A stretch of 64,000 nucleotides of DNA from Camelimonas abortus (GTDB lineage: Bacteria; Pseudomonadota; Alphaproteobacteria; Rhizobiales; Beijerinckiaceae): the NCBI RefSeq assembly GCF_042647165.1, contig NZ_JBHRUV010000046.1, one strand, 5' to 3'. A program made the position numbers and the translations under genes. This document shows, one piece after another, positions 26,090-35,891 of the stretch (within the stretch, counting starts at the first letter, position 1; each line of letters opens with the position of its first letter). The notes below the pieces were generated by a model, which did not search any database, was not told the origin of the DNA, and was given only the letters and a program-made list of their open reading frames with translations.

Positions 26090-27529
26090 ATGACCTCCGC
26101 AGCACTTCTCCCGGCGCTTTCGCTGATCCTGCCTGAGCTTCTGCTCGCGGGAGGCGCGCTTGCGCTGCTGCTCGTCGGCGCCTTCGCGGGCGCCCGGTCC
26201 GGCGGCTTCGTCAATTTCGTGGCGTTGCTGCTGCTCATTGTCGCCGGGGCGCTCATCGCCGCCCAGCCGGAGGGCCGCGTCGTGGCCTTCAACGGCGCCT
26301 TCGTGGCGGACGGCTTCGGCCGCTTCATGAAGGCGCTGGCGCTCACCGGCGCCGCCGGCGCGCTGCTGCTGTCCTTCGACGACTTCCGCAAGCGCGGCAT
26401 CGCCGCCTTTGAGTATCCGGTGCTGGTGCTGCTCTCGGTCACCGGCATGATGGTCATGATCTCGGCCGGCGACCTGATCGCCCTCTACGTGGGCCTGGAG
26501 CTGCAGTCGCTCGCCATCTACGTGATCTGCGCCTTTGACCGCGACAGCGTGCGCTCCACCGAGGCGGGCCTGAAGTACTTCGTGCTCGGCGCGCTCTCCT
26601 CGGGCATGCTGCTGTACGGCGCCTCGCTGGTGTACGGCTTCACCGGCACGGTCTCTTTCGAGGGCATCGCGAAGGCCGCCGCCGACGCGCCGGGCGGCGG
26701 ACTGATCTTCGGTCTCGCCTTCCTCGCCGCCGGCCTCGCCTTCAAGATGAGCGCCGTGCCGTTCCACATGTGGACGCCGGACGTCTACGAGGGCGCGCCT
26801 TCGCCGGTCACCGCCTTCCTCGCCAGCGCGCCCAAGGTGGCGGCGGTGGCCATCACCGTGCGGGTGATGATCGGCGCCTTCCCGGGCATCGCCGACCAGT
26901 GGCGGCAGATCATCATTTTCGTGTCCTTCGCCTCGATGGCGCTGGGCGCCTTCGCCGCCATCGGCCAGCGCAACATCAAGCGCCTGATGGCCTATTCGTC
27001 CATCGGCCACATGGGTTACGCCCTGGTGGGCCTCGCCGCCGGCACGGCGGCCGGCGTCACCGGCGTGCTGCTCTACATGGGCGTCTATGTGGCGATGACG
27101 CTCGGCGTGTTCGCGGTGATCGTCAGCATGCGGCGCGACGGCCAGGTGGTGGAGGAGATCGACGATCTCGCCGGCCTGTCCCAGACCAGCCCGGTCACGG
27201 CCTATCTGCTGGCGCTGCTGATGTTCTCGCTCGCGGGCATCCCGCCGCTGGCCGGCTTCTTCGCCAAATTCTACGTGTTCGCCGCGGCGATCGAGGCGAA
27301 GCTGACGCTGCTGGCGGTGTTCGGCATCCTCACCAGCGTCGTCGGCGCATACTACTACCTGCGGGTGGTCAAGGTGATGTTCTTCGACGCCGCCCGCGGC
27401 GGCCTCGACCCCATGCCGGGCGCGGCGCGCTTCGTGCTGGCGCTGTCGATCATCGTCACCGTCGGCTATTTCCTCGCCCCGGCGCTGCTGAACGCGCCGG
27501 TCATGGCGGCGGCGAAGACGCTGTTCTGA
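26090..27529 (+). CDS. nuoN: NADH-quinone oxidoreductase subunit N
   Basis: A 479-residue antiporter-like membrane subunit, the last of the operon. It has YVGLELQSLAIYVICAFDRDS, the KMSAVPFHMWTPDVYEGAPSPVTAFLAS segment and RLMAYSSIGHMGY. The ATG at 26090 is seven bases after nuoM. The stop codon is part of a hairpin (27529-27547), and a clear terminator follows at 27580. Confidence 0.97.
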   Translation: MTSAALLPALSLILPELLLAGGALALLLVGAFAGARSGGFVNFVALLLLIVAGALIAAQPEGRVVAFNGAFVADGFGRFMKALALTGAAGALLLSFDDFRKRGIAAFEYPVLVLLSVTGMMVMISAGDLIALYVGLELQSLAIYVICAFDRDSVRSTEAGLKYFVLGALSSGMLLYGASLVYGFTGTVSFEGIAKAAADAPGGGLIFGLAFLAAGLAFKMSAVPFHMWTPDVYEGAPSPVTAFLASAPKVAAVAITVRVMIGAFPGIADQWRQIIIFVSFASMALGAFAAIGQRNIKRLMAYSSIGHMGYALVGLAAGTAAGVTGVLLYMGVYVAMTLGVFAVIVSMRRDGQVVEEIDDLAGLSQTSPVTAYLLALLMFSLAGIPPLAGFFAKFYVFAAAIEAKLTLLAVFGILTSVVGAYYYLRVVKVMFFDAARGGLDPMPGAARFVLALSIIVTVGYFLAPALLNAPVMAAAKTLF

Positions 27530-27547
27530 CGGGTCGCGACGACCCGT
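27529..27547 (+). repeat. Hairpin at nuoN stop; palindromic repeat, copy 3
   Basis: ACGGGTCG-CGA-CGACCCGT, an eight-pair stem overlapping the nuoN stop codon. Its core GGTCGCGACGACC (27532-27544) is the same as at 5150 and 10595. Confidence 0.5.
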
Positions 27548-27579
27548 TCCGGCGTCCTGCGGCGCCGAGCGCAATCAGG

Positions 27580-27610
27580 GGGCGCGGCCTGCCGCTGGCC
27601 GCGCCCTTTT
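27580..27610 (+). terminator. Intrinsic terminator of the nuo operon
   Basis: The ten-pair perfect stem GGGCGCGGCC/GGCCGCGCCC with loop TGCCGCT is followed by TTTT (27607-27610). Confidence 0.85.
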
Positions 27611-27781
27611 CGTCCCGGCGGGGAGCTGGCGCTTCCGGTCCGCCGCCGCGGCGGCCCGGAAACGTCCGGCTCCGGCCGGCTGCGGGTAGCCATGCCAGGC
27701 CGGCTCTGGCATACACGGCTCACGTGCAATGGCCTGCGCGGCTTCATGGCCGCGCGCATACAGGGAAAGCGCCACGACCAC

Positions 27782-28624
27782 ATGCGATTTGTGCTTGCGC
27801 CCCAGGCAGAGGCTTCCGGCTACCGGCTGCAGGCCCATGAGGTCGTTGAGGGCTCCACCAACACCATCGCCATGGAGCACGCCCGCGCCGGCGGCGCCGG
27901 CGGCCTGTGGGTGGTCACCACGCTGCAGCGCGGCGGCAGGGGCCGGCGGGGCCGGGTCTGGGAGACGCCGCCCGGCAATCTGGCGGCGTCGCTGCTGGTG
28001 GAGGCGGCGTGCGAGCCGGCGCTGGCGGCCTCCATCGGCTTCGTCGCCGGGCTGGCCCTGCATGAGGCTGCGGCCCGGTGCGCCCCGGGGGCGCGCGCGG
28101 CGCTGCGGCTGAAATGGCCGAACGACCTGCTGCTCGACGGCGCCAAGCTCTCCGGCATGCTGCTGGAGAGCGAGATCATGCCCGGCGGGCGGCGGTTCGT
28201 GGTGGTTGGCGTGGGCGTCAACGTGGCGGCGGCGCCGGCGGGGCTGCCCTATGCGGCGGCGGCGCTGCGCGCGGTCGCCCCGGGCGTGACCGCCCAATCG
28301 CTTTTTGAAGTGATGTCAGCGACGTGGATTGAATATTTCAGCATCTGGGACAACGGCCGCGGCATGGACCGCATCCGCCGGCTGTGGCTGGAGCGGGCGC
28401 ACGGCGTGGGCGGCGCGGTGGCCATCCAGTACGGCCCGGAGGTGATCCGCGGCGTGTTTGAAACCATTGACGCGGTGGGCCAGCTGGTGGTTCGCACCCC
28501 GGCCGGCGATGCGCGGACCATCACCGCTGGCGACGTGCATTTCGGCGACGTCGGCTCATTCAGGGGGGAGGCGGCGGTCTCACGCCCGCAAGAGGCGTTG
28601 CGCAACGCTGCGAGGAACGGATGA
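27782..28624 (+). CDS. birA: Biotin-[acetyl-CoA-carboxylase] ligase
   Basis: A 280-residue class I biotin protein ligase: it makes biotinyl-AMP and attaches biotin to carboxylase carrier proteins. The ATP/biotin motif GRGRRGRVW is at 52-60 and KWPNDLLL with the catalytic region (K111, D115, then K122) follows. There is no N-terminal DNA-binding helix-turn-helix, so it is a ligase only, not a repressor. The ATG at 27782 was chosen because homology starts close by; the frame extends upstream to 27692. Its stop overlaps rnj by four bases. Confidence 0.94.
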   Translation: MRFVLAPQAEASGYRLQAHEVVEGSTNTIAMEHARAGGAGGLWVVTTLQRGGRGRRGRVWETPPGNLAASLLVEAACEPALAASIGFVAGLALHEAAARCAPGARAALRLKWPNDLLLDGAKLSGMLLESEIMPGGRRFVVVGVGVNVAAAPAGLPYAAAALRAVAPGVTAQSLFEVMSATWIEYFSIWDNGRGMDRIRRLWLERAHGVGGAVAIQYGPEVIRGVFETIDAVGQLVVRTPAGDARTITAGDVHFGDVGSFRGEAAVSRPQEALRNAARNG

Positions 28625-30300
28625 ACATGGACAGGCCGGTTGAGGAACTCGTTTTCGCGCCCCTGGGCGGGCTGGGCGAGATTGGCATGAACGCGGCGCT
28701 GTATGGCTACGGCCCGCGCAGGAACCGGCAGTGGGTGCTCGTTGACCTCGGCGTTTCCTTCGCCGACCCGGTGCGCACGCCCGGCGTCGAACTGGTCTAT
28801 CCGGACCTCGAATTCATCCGCGCGATCCGCAGGAACCTGCTCGGCCTCGTCGTCACCCACGCCCATGAGGATCACATCGGCGGCATCGCCCAGCTGTGGC
28901 CCGAGATCGGCGTGCCGGTGTACGGCACGCGCTTCGCCCTCGGCCTGCTTGAGGCGCGCCGGCTCTCGGAGTTCAACGGTCCGAAGATTCCGCTGCGCGA
29001 GGTGAAGCAGGGCGGCGTGCTCACCCTTGGTCCCTTCAGCATCGAATTCGTGCCGGTGTCGCACTCGATTCCGGAGGCCAACGCCCTCGCCATCCGCACC
29101 CCGGCCGGCACCATCCTGCACACTGGCGACTGGAAGCTGGACGAAACGCCGGTGGTCGGCCGCTCCACCGACGTGGCCCGGCTGAAGGCCATCGGCGACG
29201 AGGGCGTGCTGGCGCTGGTGTGCGACTCCACGAATGTGGTGCGCGCCGGCGCCAGCCCCAGCGAGGCGGACGTGTCGCGCACCCTGGCGGAGCTGGTGGC
29301 CAGCGCGCCGCACCGCGTGTGCGTCACCGCCTTCGCCTCCAATGTGGCGCGCATCCGCTCCGTCGCCGAGGCGGCCGCCGCCTGCGGCCGTGAGGTGGTG
29401 GTGGTGGGGCGCGGCATGGACCGGGTGATCCAGGTGGCGGCCGAGTGCGGCTATCTCGACGGCCTGCCGCCGTTCCGCGGTCCTGACGCGCTGCAGCGCC
29501 TGCCGCGCGACAGGGTGGTGGCGCTGCTCACCGGCAGCCAGGGCGAGGCCCGCGCCGCCATGGCCCGCATCGCCCGCGACGACCATCCGGCGCTGAAAAT
29601 CGCCGCCGGCGACCGGGTGATCTTCTCCTCGCGCACCATCCCGGGCAACGAGAAGGCGGTCGGCGAGATCATCAACCTGCTGATGCTGAAGGACGTGGAG
29701 GTGGTCACCGACCGCGACCACCTCGTGCACGTCTCCGGCCATCCCCGCCGCGGCGAACTGGAGCAGCTGTACGGCTGGATCCGGCCGCGCATAGCCATTC
29801 CCGCCCATGGCGAGCCGCTGCACCTGACCGAACACGCCGCTTTCGCGCGCGCCCAGGGCGTGCCGGAGGTGGTGCGCGCCTTCAACGGCGACGTGGTGGC
29901 CATCGTCGAGGGCGGCGCCGGCGTCATCGGCCGCATTCCCTCGGGCGTGCGCTACCGCGACGGCGACATCGTCGTGCCGGGCTCCGCGCCCGGCCTCGCC
30001 GAGCGCCGCAGGCTCGCATTCAGCGGCGTCATCTCCGTCGCCGTGGCGGTGGACGGGCGCGGCGAGGTGGCGGGCGACGCCGAAATCCAGGCTTCCGGCC
30101 TGCCGGAGCGGACCTCCGACGGCGAGGAGCTGCTGGCGATCATCGCCGACGTGGTGGACGAGACCATCGACAGTTTCCCGCCGCGCAAGCGGCGCGACGC
30201 CGCCGCCTTCGCCGCGGCCATCGAAAAGGCGGTGCGCAACGAGCTGCGCGCCGTCTGGGGCAAGAAGCCGGTGTGCCACGTGCTGGTGTTGGGCGTCTGA
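28621..30300 (+). CDS. rnj: Ribonuclease J
   Basis: A 559-residue metallo-beta-lactamase/beta-CASP ribonuclease with endo- and 5'-exonuclease activity in RNA processing. The metal-binding motif is THAHEDHIGG (H80, H82, D84, H85), the later ligands lie in HTGDWKLD and HVSGHPRRGELE, and the C-terminal domain is present. The ATG at 28621 is coupled to birA as ATGA; an ATG two codons later is also possible. Gene order birA-rnj-mce is usual for alphaproteobacteria. Confidence 0.95.
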   Translation: MNMDRPVEELVFAPLGGLGEIGMNAALYGYGPRRNRQWVLVDLGVSFADPVRTPGVELVYPDLEFIRAIRRNLLGLVVTHAHEDHIGGIAQLWPEIGVPVYGTRFALGLLEARRLSEFNGPKIPLREVKQGGVLTLGPFSIEFVPVSHSIPEANALAIRTPAGTILHTGDWKLDETPVVGRSTDVARLKAIGDEGVLALVCDSTNVVRAGASPSEADVSRTLAELVASAPHRVCVTAFASNVARIRSVAEAAAACGREVVVVGRGMDRVIQVAAECGYLDGLPPFRGPDALQRLPRDRVVALLTGSQGEARAAMARIARDDHPALKIAAGDRVIFSSRTIPGNEKAVGEIINLLMLKDVEVVTDRDHLVHVSGHPRRGELEQLYGWIRPRIAIPAHGEPLHLTEHAAFARAQGVPEVVRAFNGDVVAIVEGGAGVIGRIPSGVRYRDGDIVVPGSAPGLAERRRLAFSGVISVAVAVDGRGEVAGDAEIQASGLPERTSDGEELLAIIADVVDETIDSFPPRKRRDAAAFAAAIEKAVRNELRAVWGKKPVCHVLVLGV

Positions 30301-30459
30301 CGGGCGCCGGGCGGGACGCGCCGCCCCATGGACATCGGCGGCGCGACATGCGATGCGCGCGCGGGCCCGGCGCCGCCGGCCGCGCCCAGGCGGCGCCACA
30401 ACGCAGGAGGGGGACCGGCCCGCGGGGGCGGCGGATCCCGGCATTACGGAGAGGAAAAC

Positions 30460-30864
<405 letters not shown>

Positions 30865-31070
30865 GCGCGACGCCGGCGGGCGTCGCGCCCGCCGTCTCCC
30901 GGGCCGGGCCGCCGGTCCGGGCGCGTCACGGGCGGCGGCTCCGGGCGTGGCCGCCGCGCGGGTGCCGCCGGCGCGGCATGGCGCGCGGCCATGGCCGGTC
31001 GCCCGGTCCTTCGTCAACGCCTCGCCGCCGGGCGCCGTCCCGGAGCCGGAACCTGAGGAGCGAGCCGCCG

Positions 31071-31301
31071 ATGAGCGTTTCCCTTGGCGTCGCCGTCTAT
31101 TTCGTCATCTGGTGGATAACGCTGTTCGCCGTGCTGCCGTTCGGCGTGCGCGGCCAGCACGAGACCGGCGAAGTGGTGGAGGGATCGGAGCCCGGCGCCC
31201 CGGCGCGCCCGCTGTTGCTGTGGAAGGCGCTGTGGACCACGGTGATCGCCTCCATCCTGTTCGCGGCGCTGTATTTTACGTATCCATATATCGAATTCTG
31301 A
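31071..31301 (+). CDS. DUF1467 family small membrane protein
   Basis: A 76-residue protein with two transmembrane segments (about 6-24 and 49-70). The family signature is the VYFVIWWITLFAVLPFGVR segment at the N terminus followed by a polar loop with GAPARP and a second helix. DUF1467 proteins commonly sit between mce and proS in alphaproteobacteria, as here. Function unknown. The ATG at 31071 follows TGAGGAGCGAGC. Confidence 0.88.
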   Translation: MSVSLGVAVYFVIWWITLFAVLPFGVRGQHETGEVVEGSEPGAPARPLLLWKALWTTVIASILFAALYFTYPYIEF

Positions 31302-31429
31302 CTGGCCGGCGGGCGCATGCGGCGGCGGCGCCGGCGCAGGCCTCCGCGCCAGCCATCCAACCCCGGGCGAAACCTGACCGGCCGGCCCCGGCCGGAACCG
31401 GACCACGCCAGAGCCACTCCGGAGCCGTC

Positions 31430-32752
31430 ATGCGCCTCAGTCGCTATTTTCTGCCCATCCTGAAGGAAAACCCCAAGGAAGCCGAGATCGTCTCGCACCG
31501 GCTGATGCTGCGCGCCGGCATGATCCGCCAGGAGGCGGCCGGCATCTACGCATGGCTGCCGCTCGGCCTGCGCGTGCTCAACAAGGTCACCGCCATCATC
31601 CGCGAGGAGCAGAACCGGGCCGGGGCCATCGAGCTGCTGATGCCCACCATCCAGTCGGCGGAGCTGTGGCGCGAATCCGGCCGTTACGACGCTTACGGCA
31701 AGGAGATGCTGCGCATCGTCGACCGGCACGAGCGCGAGATGCTCTATGGCCCCACCAATGAGGAGATGATCACCGAAATCTTCCGGGCCTACGTGCGCTC
31801 CTACCGCGACCTGCCGCTGAACCTTTACCATATCCAGTGGAAGTTCCGCGACGAGATCCGGCCGCGCTTCGGCGCCATGCGCTCGCGCGAGTTCCTGATG
31901 AAGGACGCCTATTCCTTCGATTTCGACATGGAGGGGGCGCGCCACTCCTACAACCAGATGTTCGCCGCCTATCTGCGCACCTTCCACCGCATGGGCCTGA
32001 AGGCGATTCCCATGCGCGCCGACACCGGCCCCATCGGCGGCGACCTGAGCCACGAGTTCATCATCCTCGCCGACACCGGCGAGAGCGCCGTGTTCTGTGA
32101 CCGCGCGTTCCTCGACTTCGAGGTCCCGCCCGCCGACACCGACTTCACCGACCGCGCCGCCCTGCAGGCGGTGTTCGACCGCTGGACCTCACGCTACGCC
32201 GCCACCGAGGAGATGCACGACGAAGCCGCCTTCGCCGCCATTCCCGAGGAGCGCCGCATGGCCGCCCGCGGCATCGAGGTGGGCCACATCTTCTATTTCG
32301 GCGCCAAATATTCGGCCCCGATGAAGGCCGAGGTCGCCGGTCCCGACGGCCAGATGCGCCCGGTGCACATGGGCTCCTACGGCATCGGCCCCACCCGCCT
32401 GGTGGCGGCGCTGATCGAGGCCGGTCACGACGACGCCGGCATCGTCTGGCCGGACGCGGTCGCGCCGTTCAACGTCGCCATCCTCGACCTGAAAGCCGGC
32501 GATTCCGCCACCGCCGCCGCCTGCGCGCAGCTGTACGACGCGCTCGGCGCCCGTGGCCTCGACGTGCTGTGGGATGACCGCGACGAGCGCGCCGGCGGCA
32601 AGTTCGCCACCGCCGATCTCATCGGCGCGCCGTGGCAGATCCTCGTCGGCCCCAAGGGCCTCGCCGAGGGCAAGGTGGAGGTGAAGCGGCGCGCCACGGG
32701 CGAGCGCGAACTGCTCTCGCCGGCGGACGCCGTGGTCCGCATCGCCGGCTGA
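31430..32752 (+). CDS. proS: Prolyl-tRNA synthetase, short form
   Basis: A 440-residue class II aminoacyl-tRNA synthetase. It begins MRLSRYFLPILKENP, and the class II motifs are readable: GPTNEEMITEIFR (motif 2 region, TNEE), FRDEIRPRFGAMRSREFLMKDAYSFD and the motif 3 region GSYGIGPTRLVAALIE. It is the short alphaproteobacterial form that lacks the roughly 180-residue editing insertion and ends with an anticodon-binding domain. The longer frame upstream of 31430 is not used. Confidence 0.96.
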   Translation: MRLSRYFLPILKENPKEAEIVSHRLMLRAGMIRQEAAGIYAWLPLGLRVLNKVTAIIREEQNRAGAIELLMPTIQSAELWRESGRYDAYGKEMLRIVDRHEREMLYGPTNEEMITEIFRAYVRSYRDLPLNLYHIQWKFRDEIRPRFGAMRSREFLMKDAYSFDFDMEGARHSYNQMFAAYLRTFHRMGLKAIPMRADTGPIGGDLSHEFIILADTGESAVFCDRAFLDFEVPPADTDFTDRAALQAVFDRWTSRYAATEEMHDEAAFAAIPEERRMAARGIEVGHIFYFGAKYSAPMKAEVAGPDGQMRPVHMGSYGIGPTRLVAALIEAGHDDAGIVWPDAVAPFNVAILDLKAGDSATAAACAQLYDALGARGLDVLWDDRDERAGGKFATADLIGAPWQILVGPKGLAEGKVEVKRRATGERELLSPADAVVRIAG

Positions 32753-32785
32753 GCGGCGCCGCTACCGTCATTTCCGCGTATCGCG

Positions 32786-32817
32786 GCCCCGGGCGATCGC
32801 CGTCGTCCGGGCTTTTT
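32786..32817 (+). terminator. Possible terminator after proS
   Basis: GCC(C)CGG pairs with CCGGGC with one bulge, the inner GCGATCGC is itself palindromic, and TTTTT follows (32813-32817). Confidence 0.45.
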
Positions 32818-32953
32818 GCGCGCGCCGCCGGCCGTGGCGCCGCTCCGGCGGTCTGGGCCTGGCGACGCATACCAGGCGCCTTCGCCGGAAAAACATGGAC
32901 GGAAAGCCGGCCATGCGCCCTGTGGATATGTCAATAACTTTGCACATCAATCC

Positions 32954-32990
32954 GTTACAGGTTATGCAACAACAGTCTCATATGAGACTG
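32954..32990. promoter_or_regulatory. Adjacent inverted repeats, candidate operator
   Basis: 32973-32990 is the perfect 18-base palindrome CAGTCTCATATGAGACTG. Three bases before it, 32954-32970 is an imperfect one, GTTaCA-N5-TGcAAC. They sit in the only AT-rich stretch of the gap, about 280 bases before the Tat-exported binding protein. The shape suits a dimeric repressor such as a TetR or GntR type; no such gene is adjacent. Confidence 0.45.
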
Positions 32991-33271
32991 AGGGCGCGCC
33001 GCGCGCTCACCACGCCAGACCAGGGCGGGGAGGCGCGGGCGCCGGGGCGAGCGCGGCCAGGGAGGCCCCGCGTCGCCGCCGGGGCGTTTGCGCGCCCTGG
33101 CGGGCGCGGGCTGGCGGCGCGCCCGCCGGGCGGGAGTTCCCCGCGCCGGCGTTTCATGGCGGCGCGCCGCAGGCCGGCGGGCCCGTCCAGGACAATGAAA
33201 ACGTCAGCACGACAGTCAGCAGGAAACACGTTCGCGGTCCGCCGCGAGCGCAAGGCCCAGGGGGAATGACA

Positions 33272-34489
33272 ATGGATCGCAGGCACTTTCTCGCGGCCGG
33301 CGCGGCGGCGCTCGGCGCCGGCTTCGCGCTGCGCGGCGCGCCCGCCATCGCGAAGGGCAAGAAATACGATCCCGGCGCGAGCGACTCCGAGATCCGGCTC
33401 GGCCAGACCATCCCGTACAGCGGCGCCGGCTCCGTCTACGGCGCCGTGGGCCACGCCCAGGCCGCCTATTTCGACGAGCTGAACGAGAAGGGCGGGATCA
33501 ACGGCCGCAAGATCAGGTTCATTTCGCTCGACGACGCCTACAGCCCGCCCAAGACCATGGAGGCCACCCGCCGCCTGGTGGAGCAGGAGGAGGTGCTTGG
33601 CCTGTTCTCGTCGCTCGGCACCGCCACCCAGGCGGCCGTGCAGAAGTATCTCAACAACAAGAAGGTGCCGCAGCTGCTGCTGAACGCCGGCGCCCCCCGC
33701 TGGAACAATCCGAAGCAGTTCCCGTGGACCACGCCCGGCCTGCCGCTGTACTCCGTCGAGGGCCGCATCCTGGCCAATTACCTGGCGGCCAGGCGTCCGG
33801 GCAGCAGGGTCGCGGTGCTGTACCAGAACGACGAGTTCGGCCGCGATTACCTGAAGGCGTTCAGGGAAGGGCTGGGTTCGCGCGGCCAGATCGTCGCCGA
33901 GGCGCATTACGACCTGACTGACGCGACCGTCGACTCGCAGATGATCAATCTGGCCAGGTCCGGCGCCGATGTGTTCTTCAACGCATCCTCCGGCAAGTTC
34001 ACCTCCCAGGCGGTGAAGAAGGCGCACGAGCTGGACTGGAAGCCGTTCCAGATCCTCATCAGCACCTCCAGCGGCACCACCATCCTGTCGGCGGCCGGCG
34101 CGGAGGCGGCGCGCGGCATCGTCTCCGCGCACTACATCAAGCAGCTGGGCAGCCCGCAGTGGGACGATGACCCGGGCGTGCAGGCGTTCGAGGCGCTGCG
34201 GGCGAAGCGCATGCCCAACATCTCGAAAGACAACTCCATCGCCTTCATCGGCTATGGCGTGGCGGTGCTGATGCACCAGATCCTCGAGCGCTGCGGCGAC
34301 GAGCTGACCCGCGAGAACCTGCTGCGCCAGGCCACCAGCCTCCGCGGCATGGTGACGCCGCCGCTGCTGCCGGGCCTCTCCTACGCCACCACGCCCGAGG
34401 ACTATTCGCCGTTCAACGCCATGATCATGGGAACCTACCAGGGCGACGGCGCCTGGGACTACGACATGACGCCGGTGTCCGCCGGCTGA
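33272..34489 (+). CDS. Tat-exported ABC-type substrate-binding protein (LivK-like)
   Basis: A 405-residue periplasmic binding protein of the branched-chain amino acid/amide type (Peripla_BP_6 fold). The N terminus MDRRHFLAAGAAALGAGFAL is a twin-arginine signal. The mature part has LGQTIPYSGAGSVYGAVG, GGINGRKIRFISLDDAYSPPKT, VLYQNDEFGRDYLKAF and VDSQMINLARSGADV, all family features. The ATG at 33272 has AGGGG seven bases upstream; the ATG at 33266 is too close. No permease or ATPase gene is adjacent, so it may feed a transporter encoded elsewhere or act as a sensor. It is a paralogue of the gene at 59001. Confidence 0.88.
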   Translation: MDRRHFLAAGAAALGAGFALRGAPAIAKGKKYDPGASDSEIRLGQTIPYSGAGSVYGAVGHAQAAYFDELNEKGGINGRKIRFISLDDAYSPPKTMEATRRLVEQEEVLGLFSSLGTATQAAVQKYLNNKKVPQLLLNAGAPRWNNPKQFPWTTPGLPLYSVEGRILANYLAARRPGSRVAVLYQNDEFGRDYLKAFREGLGSRGQIVAEAHYDLTDATVDSQMINLARSGADVFFNASSGKFTSQAVKKAHELDWKPFQILISTSSGTTILSAAGAEAARGIVSAHYIKQLGSPQWDDDPGVQAFEALRAKRMPNISKDNSIAFIGYGVAVLMHQILERCGDELTRENLLRQATSLRGMVTPPLLPGLSYATTPEDYSPFNAMIMGTYQGDGAWDYDMTPVSAG

Positions 34490-34667
34490 GGCTGCGCCGC
34501 CTGCGGCGCATGCCGGGGGCGCCGCCGCGCCCTGGTTCCAGGGCGGACGGATTGCGCATAAATGTGCGGGTCGCCTGCAGGGGCGGCCCGCCTCGCCTGC
34601 GGGCCGGCGCCGCCGGCGCGCCGCGACGGTCGTGGTCCGCCGGACATGCACAGGGGGGAGCCTGGGG

Positions 34668-35879
34668 ATGAACATTGAATTCGGGCCGGAACTGGAAGAA
34701 TTCCGGCGGGAAGTCGCTGAATTTCTGGACACCGCGCCGACGCCGGAGATCCGCGAGGCGGGCCGCAAGACCACCAGCGTCTTCGCCCCGTTCGAGCAGG
34801 TGATGGCCTGGCACCGGATCCTGTACCGGAAGGGCTGGGTGGCCCCGGCCTGGCCGAAGGAGTATGGCGGCGCCGGCTGGAGCGTCGCGCAGCGCTATAT
34901 TTTCGCCGAGGAGTACCGCAAACGCGGCCTGCCGCCGCTGCTGCCCAACGGCCTTGTCATGGTCGGGCCGCTGCTGATCGAGCTGGGCTCCGAGGAGCAG
35001 AAGAGGAAATACCTGCCCGGCATCCTCTCCGGCGACGACTACTGGACCCAGGGCTATTCCGAGCCCAACGCCGGCTCCGACCTCGCCTCGCTGCAGTGCT
35101 TCGCGGAGTCTGACGGCGACGACTACGTCATCAACGGCCAGAAGATCTGGACCACCCTGGCCCACAAGGCCAACCGCATGTTCATGCTGGTGCGCACCAG
35201 CCGCGCCGGCAAGAAGCAGGAGGGCATCACCTTCCTGCTGCTGGACCGCACCGACTATCCGGGCATGGAGATCCGGCCGATCATCGGTCTCGACGGCTTC
35301 CCGGAGCAGTGCGAGGTGTTCTTCAACAACGTGCGCGTGCCCAGGGCCAACCGCGTCGGCGCCGAGAACGACGGCTGGACCGTGGCCAAGCACCTGCTGA
35401 AACACGAGCGCGGCGGCTCCGCCGCGTCGCCCGGCCTGCTGCGCTCCATCGCCGAAATCCGCGCCGCGGCGGCGCGCACGCCGTCGCCGTTCGGGGGCGT
35501 TCTGGCCGACGACCCGGCCTTCATCCGCGACCTCGGCGAGCTGGAGGCTGACGTGCTTTCCTGCCAGCACTTCGAGAAGCTGGTGATCAGCGGCCACCCC
35601 ATGGGGACGGACGCCGCCTGTCCTTCCATGAACAAGATCATGAGCTCGGAGCTGACCCAGCGCGTGTCGGTGATGATGACGCGCGTTTCCGGCATCGAGA
35701 CCGTGCCGCTGCAGCTGGAGGCGCTGACCGTGGGTTCGGGCGTGGCCCCGCTGGGCGACGACTTCGACCTCATCGCCATGCCCTATTACCTGAACTCCCG
35801 CGCCACCACGATCTACGCCGGCACGAACGAGGTGCAGCGCGACCTGGTCGCCCGCGCCGTTCTGGCGGCGAACCGCTGA
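34668..35879 (+). CDS. Acyl-CoA dehydrogenase, subunit of a likely pair (I)
   Basis: A 403-residue flavoprotein of the acyl-CoA dehydrogenase family. Middle-domain FAD/substrate motifs are WTQGYSEPNAGSDLASL and INGQKIWTT. The usual catalytic Glu of the C-terminal YEGT motif is Ala here (IYAGTNEVQRD, A384), but E247 in LLKHERGG sits where isovaleryl- and long-chain dehydrogenases carry their base. The ATG at 34668 lies after a GGGGGGAG stretch. It is 12 bases upstream of a second dehydrogenase gene, an arrangement typical of heteromeric dehydrogenases that act on bulky acyl-CoAs such as sterol side chains. Substrate unknown. Confidence 0.9.
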   Translation: MNIEFGPELEEFRREVAEFLDTAPTPEIREAGRKTTSVFAPFEQVMAWHRILYRKGWVAPAWPKEYGGAGWSVAQRYIFAEEYRKRGLPPLLPNGLVMVGPLLIELGSEEQKRKYLPGILSGDDYWTQGYSEPNAGSDLASLQCFAESDGDDYVINGQKIWTTLAHKANRMFMLVRTSRAGKKQEGITFLLLDRTDYPGMEIRPIIGLDGFPEQCEVFFNNVRVPRANRVGAENDGWTVAKHLLKHERGGSAASPGLLRSIAEIRAAAARTPSPFGGVLADDPAFIRDLGELEADVLSCQHFEKLVISGHPMGTDAACPSMNKIMSSELTQRVSVMMTRVSGIETVPLQLEALTVGSGVAPLGDDFDLIAMPYYLNSRATTIYAGTNEVQRDLVARAVLAANR

Positions 35880-35891
35880 GGAGCGTCAGCC

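Larger units (their letters stand above)
32753..33271. other. Regulatory region between proS and the binding-protein gene
   Basis: 519 bases without a supported gene. It contains a possible proS terminator, then an AT-rich block (about 32925-32990) with two adjacent inverted repeats, then a GC-rich stretch with Arg/Ala-rich shadow frames before the next gene. Confidence 0.5.

Noticed and set aside
32895..33269. A 124-codon open frame upstream of the first binding protein
   Set aside because: It spans the AT-rich control region and the palindromes, then turns Arg-rich; no RBS supports it.
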